Positions 1 through 7,360 of a stretch of 10,528 nucleotides of DNA are shown in pieces. The stretch is taken from the NCBI GenBank assembly GCA_947462175.1, contig CANHOE010000059.1, forward strand, positions 1-10,528, read 5' to 3'. The notes under the pieces were generated by a model that was not told where the DNA came from, made no database searches, and saw only the letters and a program-made list of their open reading frames with translations. This DNA comes from Burkholderiales bacterium (lineage in GTDB: Bacteria; Pseudomonadota; Gammaproteobacteria; Burkholderiales; Burkholderiaceae_C). A program made the position numbers and the translations under genes. The stretch's first letter is position 1. Every line of letters starts with the position of its first letter.

Positions 1-539
1 CGCTCAATCTTCAGCGCGGCCAGGGGCTGGTCGGGCAGGATCGGGTCGGCGGCCAGCTGCGCCAGCCAGGGGCGCAGGCTCTCTGGCTCCAGCGTGCGGC
101 CGTGCAACTCGAGGCGGTTGTCGGTGATGTCGATCTGCGTCAGCCACACCGACTTCGGCAGCGTCTGTGCGACGCGGCGCAGCAGCACCGAGCGCCTGTG
201 GTTGTCGTCGAGTCGGCCACGCGTCAGTTCTTCGAGCACAGCGCGTCGCTGCAGCAGGGCTGCGTCTGCTTGAGCCAGTTGCTGCTCTAAAGCACCGGCC
301 TGGCTCTCGCTGGAAGGCAGGCTGGCCAGGCTGGCAGACAGTTGTTGCTTCTCCTTGAGCTGACTGGCGCGCAACTCAGCCATGTCTTGCTGCACGCCGC
401 GTGTGACGGCCTGCGCCCAAAGGCATGTTGCAACGACGACCAGTGCAGTCACCGCCAGGCTGGCGAAGACCATTTCGGCCGCGAAGCGCTGCGTGGGCGC
501 CTTGATGGCCGTGCTGTAGAGGTTGATCTGTTGTGACAT
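1..539 (-). CDS. PilN-like pilus alignment protein (fimbrial assembly family), C-terminus cut by window edge
   Basis: The frame is open from ATG at 539 to the left edge, giving 179 complete codons and no stop; the C-terminus is outside. It begins MSQQINLYSTAIKAP, where the INLY motif matches the short cytoplasmic PilN tail that binds PilM. One membrane helix follows at about residues 24-42 (VFASLAVTALVVVATCLWA), then an A/Q/E-rich coiled-coil segment (about 50-105). A periplasmic ferredoxin-like part starts near RRVAQTLPKSVWLTQIDI, where 'LP..VWL' is typical of the PilN/fimbrial assembly family. GAGG-type ribosome binding is provided by TGAGG overlapping the mshI stop, and the gene starts seven bases after that stop, so it is coupled to mshI. 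In some clusters this gene is called mshI2. The next genes would be expected to be PilO-like (mshJ), mshK and the secretin mshL, outside this window. Confidence 0.85.
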   Translation of the reverse strand, partial: MSQQINLYSTAIKAPTQRFAAEMVFASLAVTALVVVATCLWAQAVTRGVQQDMAELRASQLKEKQQLSASLASLPSSESQAGALEQQLAQADAALLQRRAVLEELTRGRLDDNHRRSVLLRRVAQTLPKSVWLTQIDITDNRLELHGRTLEPESLRPWLAQLAADPILPDQPLAALKIE

Positions 540-546
540 GACGGCC

Positions 547-1575
547 TCAGTGAGTTCGGTCGCCGTCGCGCAGCAGGCCACCGAGCAGCATCAGCGGGGG
601 ACGTTCAGACGCCGGATGGCCAGTGAAGAGCGTTTTGCTGTCGAAGGCCTCGACGGCAATCGACAGCGTTCGCAGCAGCAGGCCTTGCAGCGCCTCGGTG
701 CGGTCACCGGCCTCCACCCACAGGCACTGCAGCGGCAGGTCAGGCCAGGAGCGTTCCCAGGCGTCCAGCGAGCGTTGCACCTCGACGACGAGCCGCGGTG
801 TGCTGTCGGATTCCCGGGCGCTGCCGTCGTCGGGCTCGGCACCGTAGTCGACGATGTCCACGCCTTCGAGCTCCATCGACATCAGGCCCTGCGCCTTGGC
901 CGGCGCTGCCGAGGCCACGGCTGCGGGCGCCGGCATGTCGCCGAGCGACTGCGAATTCCAGTCGAGCCGGCGGGCGTAGAACAGCTCGCCGTTGGCGCAG
1001 ATCGTCAGCAGGCATTGCGCGTCGTGCACCATCAACGCAGCGCTGGCGTTGGCGCCCCGGCCCTGTTGCTCGGCCAACGCGCACTGCAGGTTTCGCTGCG
1101 CGAGCTCGGTGATGTCGAACACCGACGGTTGCAAGCCCGCGGCCTCCATCCAGGCACCGAGCTCGACGACCTGCGCATTGCGCGCCGCGGCCACGAACAA
1201 CTGGCGCTTGTGCTGGGCGCGCTGATCGCCAACGGCCAGTACGTCGAGCGTCAGCTCGTCGACCGGGATGTCGACCTTGTCCTTGATCTGCCAGCGCGCT
1301 GCCGCCTTCATTTCATCGGCTGGTACCGCAGGCGCGTCGATCTGCAGAAACTGGCAATCCGACAAGCCCAGCACGGTGATGACATTGGCGCCCGGCAGAT
1401 TCAGTGCCTGCACGAGCTTGGCCAACTGCTGCGGACTGTCAGCGCCACAGGGCTCGGTGCCGCTGCGCACGATCTGCCGGCCCACCACTTCGACGTAGCT
1501 GAACGCGTCACTGCCGATCGCGATGGCCAGCCGACCTGCCGAGCTGACGGGCTTCTTGTTCCAGGGAAATTTCAT
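547..1575 (-). CDS. mshI: MSHA biogenesis protein MshI (PilM-like)
   Basis: A 342-residue cytoplasmic protein of the MshI/PilM type. PilM-like proteins are actin-like and dock on the short cytoplasmic tail of a PilN-like partner to link the ATPase/platform to the periplasmic alignment complex. Seen: N-terminal MKFPWNKKP, then AIAIGSDAFSYVEVV, a beta segment like the first strands of actin-like folds, and RWQIKDKVDIPVDELTLDVL, a stretch characteristic of MshI. There is also an alanine/proline-rich linker (PAPAAVASAAPAKAQ) near residue 225. No signal peptide or membrane segment is visible. The start at 1575 has no clear Shine-Dalgarno sequence. The next gene, seven bases downstream, encodes the expected PilN-like partner. 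In Vibrio and Shewanella clusters mshI lies upstream of mshE, so its position after mshQ is a different layout. Confidence 0.82.
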   Translation of the reverse strand: MKFPWNKKPVSSAGRLAIAIGSDAFSYVEVVGRQIVRSGTEPCGADSPQQLAKLVQALNLPGANVITVLGLSDCQFLQIDAPAVPADEMKAAARWQIKDKVDIPVDELTLDVLAVGDQRAQHKRQLFVAAARNAQVVELGAWMEAAGLQPSVFDITELAQRNLQCALAEQQGRGANASAALMVHDAQCLLTICANGELFYARRLDWNSQSLGDMPAPAAVASAAPAKAQGLMSMELEGVDIVDYGAEPDDGSARESDSTPRLVVEVQRSLDAWERSWPDLPLQCLWVEAGDRTEALQGLLLRTLSIAVEAFDSKTLFTGHPASERPPLMLLGGLLRDGDRTH

Positions 1576-1606
1576 GATCGTTAGTGCCCCGGTTGACCAT
1601 GTTTTG

Positions 1607-1618
1607 CTGTGCGCACAG
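1607..1618. promoter_or_regulatory. 12-bp perfect palindrome upstream of mshI (possible operator)
   Basis: CTGTGCGCACAG is a perfect palindrome 31 bp before the mshI start codon. Position and dyad symmetry would suit a dimeric regulator, or it may be part of the inverted-repeat cluster of this gap. No -35/-10 pair was recognised beside it, so operator function is a guess. Confidence 0.25.
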
Positions 1619-1640
1619 ACGCCGGGCGTATCGAGACCTT

Positions 1641-1730
1641 GGAGAGTTCCGACTTCGATGCTAGGGATGTCCCTCGGCGGCGATGCGTCAAGGAGCGGCG
1701 CGAAACAGGCCTGTTTCTGTCTGTATCCGG
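1641..1730 (-). repeat. 90-bp interspersed repeat, copy B (mshQ-mshI gap)
   Basis: Second copy of the repeat at 7361-7450, in the same orientation, 78/90 identical by eye. It keeps the full palindrome GAAACAGGCCTGTTTC (1702-1717) unchanged. The second hairpin is weaker (TTGGA-GAGT-TCCGA, 1639-1652). The longest unbroken identical run covers the palindrome and its flanks (1697-1722, 26 bases, matching 7417-7442). This copy is wholly outside any gene, starting about 56 bp after the mshQ stop and ending about 65 bp before the mshI start. Flanks show no clear target-site duplication or long terminal inverted repeats. Confidence 0.85.
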
Positions 1731-1746
1731 TGGGTGGTCGCGGTGA

Positions 1747-1779
1747 CGAGCCCGGCTCGGTGCCGGCGCGGCCGCGCCG
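1747..1779 (-). other. Two GC-rich inverted repeats directly after the mshQ stop
   Basis: CGGCGCGGCCGCGCCG (1764-1779) is a perfect 16-bp palindrome beginning six bases past the mshQ stop. It is followed by CGAGCC-C-GGCTCG (1747-1759). No T-run follows either, so an intrinsic terminator is not supported. They could still act as an mRNA 3' stabiliser or partial attenuator between the adhesin and the mshI/pilN-like pair. In a GC-rich genome some such palindromes arise by chance. Confidence 0.4.
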
Positions 1780-1785
1780 CCACCC

Positions 1786-4700
1786 TCAGTAGTTCTCTCG
1801 CCGGTAGATCAGGTTCTGCTGAGTGCTTTGCTGCCCGAAGGTCGCGCGAGCCGACGGGTCGTTGGCGTAGCTGCTGCCGCACCAGGCGCCGCGCAGGAAC
1901 GCGAGGTTCGCGCCGGCTGAGGCTTCGTCGCCCTTGGCCGGTGTCCAGGGTTGAAGGCATGACGCATCGGTGGCTGTGCTGCCCAGGCTGAGCGCCACGT
2001 CGTAGGTGCCGACGCGGCCGGACGACGGTGCGCTCAGCCTCAGGAGACCCGTGCCGCCAGCCAGCGTGATCGCGCCGCTGGCCGCGGTGTCGGCAGTGGT
2101 GATCGTGCGCATCAGGTTGCCGAAATTGAAGGCCGTGGTGGGCACGGTGGTGCAGCTGTCCAGCGTGTTGGTGTCCCAGGTGCTGCCGCTCCAGTACTGC
2201 GCGGTGACGGGCAGCGACAGCGGGCGATCGGCCGGGCCCACTGCGCTGGAGAGCCGCAGCCGGCCAAAGCGCAGTGCGACGCTGCCGAGGCCCGTGCGGT
2301 CGTTCTTGCCCACCGAGGTGCTGGCCATGTCGAAGGCCGCCATCGTCACGCCGTCGCTGTCGGTCGGTGCGATGCCGAATTTGGCGTCGAACGGGCCGTC
2401 GGGGGTGGTGGCACGTGTTGCACTGGCGATCAACACGATGCCCTTGGCGACCCCGTTCGTCCAGCTGCCGGTCGAGGTGCCCAGCGACAGCCGCCCGCTG
2501 GCGACGGAGAAGCTGGTGGTGCCGCCGAGTCCGGCCAGGTTCCAGCTGCTCGCCGCAGTGGGGTCGAGCTTGGCGAAGCTGCCGGTGTAATTGGCCGTGG
2601 TCGCACCGGCTGTGTTCTGCGCGATCAGCGTGAAGCCGAGGCTGAAGTTCTCGCCGAGGTGGGTGAACGTCGATGCGGGGGAGCAGGTGAGGCCGCTGCG
2701 GTGCGTTACCGAGGGCTTCAGCAAGACGAAGCTCGCGGGGATGAATCGGCCGACGTTGCCGCTGGCCGTGACGGCAACGCTGCCGGTGTTGAGGTAGCTC
2801 CCACTGGTGAGGCCTGGATTCAAGGTGATGATGCCCACCTCGCTGTAGCTCAGGTTGCTCACCACCGCGATCCCGTTTGAAAAGCTGCCGCCGGCGATCG
2901 CTCCGTTCGACAGGATGCCAAGGCTGCCGCCGCTCGGCAGCACCAGGCTGCTGCCCACAGTCACGCCTTCCGGCGTGCTTTCGCGGCCGAAGTTCGGAGT
3001 GGCTACGCCCGCTGCGTTGACGGCAGCGATGCTGGCCGAGAAGCTCGCACCTGCCTGAATGAAAGCCTGGCCGCCTGCCGAAGCGGCTGCCGGGTTGTTG
3101 CCACCCGAGACGGCACAGTTGCCGCTGGCGGTGGAGGTGCACTTGACGGACGACACGGCGAAGGTCGACGGACGCGATACGAACGAACCCGTGCCTTTCA
3201 TCACCAGGCCGCTCTCAATGCCGCTACTGCCGCCGGTGTAGCTTGCCGTGAGCCCGACGCTGCCGACATCGGCGTACTGCACCGTGGTGGTGGCCACCCC
3301 GGTGCTGTCGAAAGCCAGGCTGACGCCGGCCCCGCTGCCATCGCAGGCCGCTGCCGCGCTGTTGCTCGCGTTCAAGGGCTTCCCGCCGACCCGGACCGGC
3401 CAGGTGCCTTTGGTGGGATTCGAGTAGCTGCACGCGAAGTTCACCGTCTTGCTGACGCTGCCGAAGGCCGGCGTGCAGGCCAGGCTGCTCGACGAGGTCC
3501 TGACCGCGCTGACGGTCACCTTTTGAGCGGTCTCTGCGACGTGGTCGTCCACCTTGAAGATGAAGCCTGAGTCGGTGGCGGTCCAGGTGCATCCTGGCGA
3601 ACCGAAGTTGCAGATGGTGCCACTGGTCGCTGAAGGTGACAGGCTGCCCGTGCCGAGCACGACGCTGCCAACGGTCGTGACCTGAAAGCTCTTGGTCACT
3701 GAACTGGTGCCCGGCGGGATGGCGAACGCCGCACCCGGTCCGTAGCCGGTGCTGCCATCCCAGTTGACTGTGGCCGCACCCGCAGCAGTCAGCGTGCCTG
3801 AAATGCCGCCGGTATAGAGCGATGTGCAGGCCAGATTGGCGCAGGCGCGGACGGTGACTGTTCCTGGTGCGCAGGTGACGCCGCTGCCGCTGGTGTGCAG
3901 GATCTCGAGGTGATCGATGTTGAACGTTGAACACGCGCGCGTTTTGCTCGACAGTGTGTTGACCTGCGCTTGCGTGAGCACGTAATTGAAGATCTCGACC
4001 TCATCGATCTGGCCATTGGCCGAGTTGACGCTGCCCAGCGTGTCTGCCACGCCGATCGGGTTGTCGCCAACGTAAAGAAGGCCGGCTTGTGTCGTCACCG
4101 TTCCATCGCTGGTGAACGACGAGACGGTGGGGGTGCCGGCGTTGATGAGGATCTGCAGGTTGTCCTGGTTGCTGCTGGCACTTCCGTTGAAGTTCCAGGC
4201 GATGGCCACGTGCACCCAGGTGTTGGCAGCAAAGCTTTGGGCCGCCGAAGTGACCGAGCGAACGGCGCCGGTGCTGTCCGTGACCTTGAACACCAGCGCA
4301 CCCGAGGCGGTCTTGCTGAGGAAGAACCACTGGCCGTTCGCCGTCGTGGCGTCGAGCAATTGCGCAGATTGCGCGGTCGCGCCGCTCCAGGCGAGGTTCG
4401 AGCGGTACCAGAAGCCGATCGAGCCGGTGCCCAGCAGGTTCAGCGCCGCGGTCGAGATGTTGAATCCGGTCTGGACGGCGTCAACGGTCGCCGTCGCCGT
4501 GTGGGCCGGTATGTTGGCGGCGCGACAGACTTTGCCGGTCGAGGTCGTCTGTGCGTTGCCCAGCGCTGTGCCGTGGCGGGCGGCTGTGGATGAGTCCTTC
4601 ACCTCGCCCGCGAGTCCGCTGGCCCATGCCGCTTCGTCGAAGGCGTAGCTTGCCAGCGGCGCGGGGAGGTAGAACTTGATGGCCGTGAATTGCGCGGGCT

Positions 4701-5487
4701 CCAAAGCGGCGCCGAAGTTCAAGACCTCGAAATCGGCGGTTGTCAGCTGCCAACCGATCTGAGCCGTGCCAGTGCCGCCGTGGCTGATGACGCCGTACTG
4801 ATAGACGAAGCTGCCGTCCTCATTGAGGATCACCTGCAGGTCGAATGACCCGCTGGTGTTGATTGCCGTGACCCATTCAGGCACGTTCTTCCAGGTCACG
4901 ACAAACTGGCGGGTGGGCGCGCTGCCGATGGTGGCGAAGCTCACATAGCAGGTGCTGCTGTTGGCGCATGGCGTCTTGCTGCTGGCAGACGGATAGTTCG
5001 GCTTGTCGATCAGGTTGGTCGGGTCCAGGTCGACGCCGAACACCTTCATCGTGGCGTTCATGCTGGCATCGGGATAACCGTAGGGGTAGGTCTGAGGCGG
5101 CCCGATGCTGTTGGTGCCGGCGCCGCAGGTGACGTTGCCGAACTGCAGCCGGCCGTTGGTCATGACTCGGACCGTGGTGTAACTGCTCGTGCCGTAAGCG
5201 AAGGTGAAGCCGATCGGCAGGGCGTCGCTCAAGGTGTCGTCCAGCACTGGTGGCGTTGTGCCGCAGCCAGTGACTGCCGTGAACTTGTAGGGCGTGGTGT
5301 TGTGGCCAATCTTGGTGTGGGTGCTGGAGTCGATGACGACATAGCTCGTCGAGCCGCTGGTGTAGGTGCCAGCCCGAGCGTCGATTCCCAGCAGACTCAG
5401 AACCATTGGCAATACCCACACGAGGCATTGCCACAGGCCCACAGGCAGGTGTGGTCGCTTCGATTGCAACGCAGCCTCGCCGCTCAT
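1786..5487 (-). CDS. mshQ: MshQ-like large exported pilus-associated protein with LamG-like and DUF6701-like regions
   Basis: About 1233 residues, the largest protein here. The N-terminus has basic residues then a hydrophobic stretch (LWQCLVWVLPMVLSLLGI) ending DARA, a Sec-type signal peptide. Next is a beta-rich region (about 90-255) with IGFTFAYG, VRVMTNGRLQFG and DLQVILNEDGSFVYQYG, resembling nidogen-like sheets. A LamG/concanavalin-A-like fold follows (about 280-510), marked by GSIGFWYRS, NTWVHVAIAWNF, YVGDNPIG and GQIDEVEIFNYVL. The remainder, starting near FNIDHLEILHTSGSGVTC, matches the layout of the DUF6701 region of MshQ proteins: many Ser/Thr/Gly repeats, scattered cysteines, and a C-terminus ARATFGQQ...IYRRENY. 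It is probably a tip or surface adhesin; that role is inferred. The start at 5487 gives an ATGA overlap with mshP; ATG at 5502 would add five residues. It appears intact. Confidence 0.85.
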   Translation of the reverse strand: MSGEAALQSKRPHLPVGLWQCLVWVLPMVLSLLGIDARAGTYTSGSTSYVVIDSSTHTKIGHNTTPYKFTAVTGCGTTPPVLDDTLSDALPIGFTFAYGTSSYTTVRVMTNGRLQFGNVTCGAGTNSIGPPQTYPYGYPDASMNATMKVFGVDLDPTNLIDKPNYPSASSKTPCANSSTCYVSFATIGSAPTRQFVVTWKNVPEWVTAINTSGSFDLQVILNEDGSFVYQYGVISHGGTGTAQIGWQLTTADFEVLNFGAALEPAQFTAIKFYLPAPLASYAFDEAAWASGLAGEVKDSSTAARHGTALGNAQTTSTGKVCRAANIPAHTATATVDAVQTGFNISTAALNLLGTGSIGFWYRSNLAWSGATAQSAQLLDATTANGQWFFLSKTASGALVFKVTDSTGAVRSVTSAAQSFAANTWVHVAIAWNFNGSASSNQDNLQILINAGTPTVSSFTSDGTVTTQAGLLYVGDNPIGVADTLGSVNSANGQIDEVEIFNYVLTQAQVNTLSSKTRACSTFNIDHLEILHTSGSGVTCAPGTVTVRACANLACTSLYTGGISGTLTAAGAATVNWDGSTGYGPGAAFAIPPGTSSVTKSFQVTTVGSVVLGTGSLSPSATSGTICNFGSPGCTWTATDSGFIFKVDDHVAETAQKVTVSAVRTSSSSLACTPAFGSVSKTVNFACSYSNPTKGTWPVRVGGKPLNASNSAAAACDGSGAGVSLAFDSTGVATTTVQYADVGSVGLTASYTGGSSGIESGLVMKGTGSFVSRPSTFAVSSVKCTSTASGNCAVSGGNNPAAASAGGQAFIQAGASFSASIAAVNAAGVATPNFGRESTPEGVTVGSSLVLPSGGSLGILSNGAIAGGSFSNGIAVVSNLSYSEVGIITLNPGLTSGSYLNTGSVAVTASGNVGRFIPASFVLLKPSVTHRSGLTCSPASTFTHLGENFSLGFTLIAQNTAGATTANYTGSFAKLDPTAASSWNLAGLGGTTSFSVASGRLSLGTSTGSWTNGVAKGIVLIASATRATTPDGPFDAKFGIAPTDSDGVTMAAFDMASTSVGKNDRTGLGSVALRFGRLRLSSAVGPADRPLSLPVTAQYWSGSTWDTNTLDSCTTVPTTAFNFGNLMRTITTADTAASGAITLAGGTGLLRLSAPSSGRVGTYDVALSLGSTATDASCLQPWTPAKGDEASAGANLAFLRGAWCGSSYANDPSARATFGQQSTQQNLIYRRENY

Positions 5488-5951
5488 CGCACCACCGTCC
5501 ATGTCAGCTGGCGCTCGACATAAGTGTTGCTCGGGCTGGCACCGGTGTTCGGGCAGGCGCCACTGCTCGGTGCGTTGCAGGCGTTGGCAGTCAGCTGGTA
5601 GAAGCCCAATGCGGTGCTGCCGTCGTTACCCGCCGTGCGGCTGCAGCTGACGGTGATGGTGTAGTTGGTCAGCCCGGCCGCGTTGAAGCTGGCGGTGCTG
5701 AAGCACGCAGGCGCGGCGGCCGGCGGCGCGGGATTGCGCAGCACCTGGAAGGCAGCCCATTCCAGACCGGCCCGTGCCGCTTGCAAGGCGCGGGCAGATT
5801 CGACCTCGGCGGCCGAGCCCAGGTGCTGGCGCGTGCTGACGCTTGCGATCGCTGCGCCCAGGGCGGCAAGCACCACGACGATGACGAGCACCGACACCAT
5901 CGTGAAGCCGGCGGCGGAGCGCTCAGGGCTGGTTGCTGACGTAGACCGCAT
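5484..5951 (-). CDS. mshP: MSHA pilin-like protein MshP (PilX/GspK-like)
   Basis: A 155-residue pilin-like protein. A leader ending AAG precedes FTMVSVLVIVVVLAALGAAI, then VESARALQAARAGLEWAAFQVL, the 'ALQAARAGLEWA' region seen in MshP and PilX/GspK-type proteins. The position of Glu5 holds serine, as is usual in this K-type group, whose members sit at the very tip and need no Glu5 partner above them. Four cysteines in the soluble part (ACFST, SCSRT, NACNA, ACPNT) could form two disulfides. The start at 5951 lies within the end of mshO and the stop overlaps the mshQ start in an ATGA junction. These overlaps point to equimolar, coupled expression of mshO, mshP and mshQ. Confidence 0.86.
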   Translation of the reverse strand: MRSTSATSPERSAAGFTMVSVLVIVVVLAALGAAIASVSTRQHLGSAAEVESARALQAARAGLEWAAFQVLRNPAPPAAAPACFSTASFNAAGLTNYTITVSCSRTAGNDGSTALGFYQLTANACNAPSSGACPNTGASPSNTYVERQLTWTVVR

Positions 5952-6789
5952 GCTGCAAGCTCACGCTTTCGGTGTTGGTGGAAGTGCTGCCCGACAGCGT
6001 GAGCGTCAGGTTGACGAGGGCGGCGCGCGCAGCCACCAGCGTTCCTTCCACGCTGAAGCGGCAGGCGGTGACACCGGTGGCGAGCACCGCATTGCTGCCA
6101 CTCTTGGGCGGGTCGGGCTGCGTGGCGACGAAGCCGTAGCCCTGGTAGCGCCTCAAGGTGCCCGAGGCCAGATCGCAGCGGTAGGTGACTGGCGCACTCA
6201 CCGCCATCACGCGGTACGGCGGCGCCAAGTCACCGACCGGCAGACCGGCCAGCGAATTGAACTTGATGGTCGAGGCCGACCCGGCGCCATTGGCGGCGGT
6301 GCGTCGGTTCGAGAGCGCCTGGGCTGCAGCGCTGCTGTTGTCGGCGTAGGCGTTGGAGCCGGCGACATTGGGCCCGAGGTTGTAGAAGACCAGCTCTTGC
6401 GACGCCGTCACGGTGAGTGGCGGGCCGATGATGTCGAAGCTGTTGTCCACGGTGCCGAAGTCCAGCCGGTCGCCGCTCTCGGTTGCATAACGCGCTGCGC
6501 CTGTGGTCGGGATCAGTTCCAGGCTCAGGCCTGACGCCGTGACGCGAACGCTGTTGGGCAAGGCGATCGCGAGGTCGCGGCCGATGCGGCGCAGCGACAG
6601 GTCTGCGGTGTCGACCAGACCAGCGCGTGCCACTGCGGCCATGTAGCCTTGAATGGGCTGCACGATGAAGCGGCCGACCACGGCGAACAGCACACCGGTG
6701 ACGGCGATCACCATCACCACCTCGATCAGCGTGAAACCGCTCGAGGTGTCGCGCGTGCCATTCACCTCAGAGCGACGCATTGGGCGCAT
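5923..6789 (-). CDS. mshO: MSHA minor pilin MshO (PulJ/GspJ-like)
   Basis: A 288-residue prepilin with leader ending DTSSG and mature FTLIEVVMVIAVTGVLFAVV, Glu5 present. After the helix comes GRFIVQPIQGYMAAVARAGLV and then ADLSLRRIGRDLAIALPNSV, the segment characteristic of MshO and related J-type minor pilins. Two cysteines late in the protein (TYRCDL and TACRFS) may form a disulfide. J-type pilins are among the larger minor subunits and belong to the priming complex at the fibre tip. Two starts are possible: ATG at 6789 (used here, 23-bp overlap with mshD) or ATG at 6780 (MRRSEV, 14-bp overlap). Neither has a clear ribosome site, so translation is probably coupled to mshD. The last codons overlap mshP by 29 bp. 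Confidence 0.87.
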   Translation of the reverse strand: MRPMRRSEVNGTRDTSSGFTLIEVVMVIAVTGVLFAVVGRFIVQPIQGYMAAVARAGLVDTADLSLRRIGRDLAIALPNSVRVTASGLSLELIPTTGAARYATESGDRLDFGTVDNSFDIIGPPLTVTASQELVFYNLGPNVAGSNAYADNSSAAAQALSNRRTAANGAGSASTIKFNSLAGLPVGDLAPPYRVMAVSAPVTYRCDLASGTLRRYQGYGFVATQPDPPKSGSNAVLATGVTACRFSVEGTLVAARAALVNLTLTLSGSTSTNTESVSLQHAVYVSNQP

Positions 6790-7351
6790 GGCGGGTTCGG
6801 TAGCCGTCCAGCGTCAGCGTGCCGCCGTGCGGATCGGTGACGGTCACGCTGATGCGCAGCACATCGCCGCTGGCGGCTGTCATCGTGTTCAAGGCCGCAG
6901 CGGTCACGGCCACGCTGGCGCTGTAGCCAGACAGCCTGGCCACCGCGGTGTTGGTGATGTCGACGATGCCTTTCGTCGAGTAGCTGCCGTAGTCGTTGAC
7001 GTTGTCGAACTGCGGTGTGGCGAAGCGGTTTTCGCCGCTTTCCGGCCCGATGGCGTCGGCGCCGCTTTTGCAGTCCGCGGTGCTGGCGGCGGTGGTGACA
7101 TTGGGGTCGTCGCCATCGCAGAAGGTGAGTGGCATCAGGCTCACTTCTTCCAGCAGCGACTCGGCGATGGACAGCGACTGGCGCCGCAGCATCGGGTCGG
7201 CGCTGGTGCCTGTGGATTGGATGAAAACGGCCAGCACGCCCGCCAGCGCAGCGCTGACCACGGCGATGAAGATCACCAGTTCAATGAGCGAGATACCGCG
7301 AAGGCGGCAAGTCGAAACTGGGTTGCGGCAGTGCGTGGACAACGGGTACAT
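6767..7351 (-). CDS. mshD: MSHA minor pilin MshD
   Basis: A 194-residue prepilin. A 19-residue leader ends in RLRG and is followed by mature ISLIELVIFIAVVSAALAGV, with Glu5 kept. Next comes a segment, SIAESLLEEVSLMPLTFCDGDDPN, typical of MshD. Further down is a Gly/Ser/Thr-rich beta domain with a second cysteine (TADCKSG) that could pair with the one in TFCDG. It is a predicted minor subunit acting with MshC, MshO and MshP in fibre initiation. The start at 7351 is the only ATG before the leader. No Shine-Dalgarno sequence is visible: the place where one would sit is taken by the repeat-copy-A hairpin ending six bases before ATG. The 3' end overlaps mshO. The leader contains two cysteines, which is unusual, but it is removed on maturation. 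Confidence 0.86.
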   Translation of the reverse strand: MYPLSTHCRNPVSTCRLRGISLIELVIFIAVVSAALAGVLAVFIQSTGTSADPMLRRQSLSIAESLLEEVSLMPLTFCDGDDPNVTTAASTADCKSGADAIGPESGENRFATPQFDNVNDYGSYSTKGIVDITNTAVARLSGYSASVAVTAAALNTMTAASGDVLRISVTVTDPHGGTLTLDGYRTRHAPNASL

Positions 7352-7360
7352 CGTGGTCTC

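Noticed and set aside
523..1584. 353-codon plus-strand open frame opposite mshI
   Set aside because: Antisense shadow of a recognisable mshI gene; its translation is rich in Arg/His/Gln with no domain, as expected for the complement of GC-rich coding sequence.
1702..1717. The GAAACAGGCCTGTTTC palindrome as an intrinsic terminator
   Set aside because: No T-run follows on either strand, and in copy A it lies inside the mshC coding sequence, with the operon continuing beyond it.
1688..3142. 484-codon minus-strand frame within and beyond mshQ, ending in TETGLFRAAP
   Set aside because: Out of frame with mshQ and Arg/Gln/His-rich. Only its end is of interest, because it falls in repeat copy B; it is not evidence of a gene.
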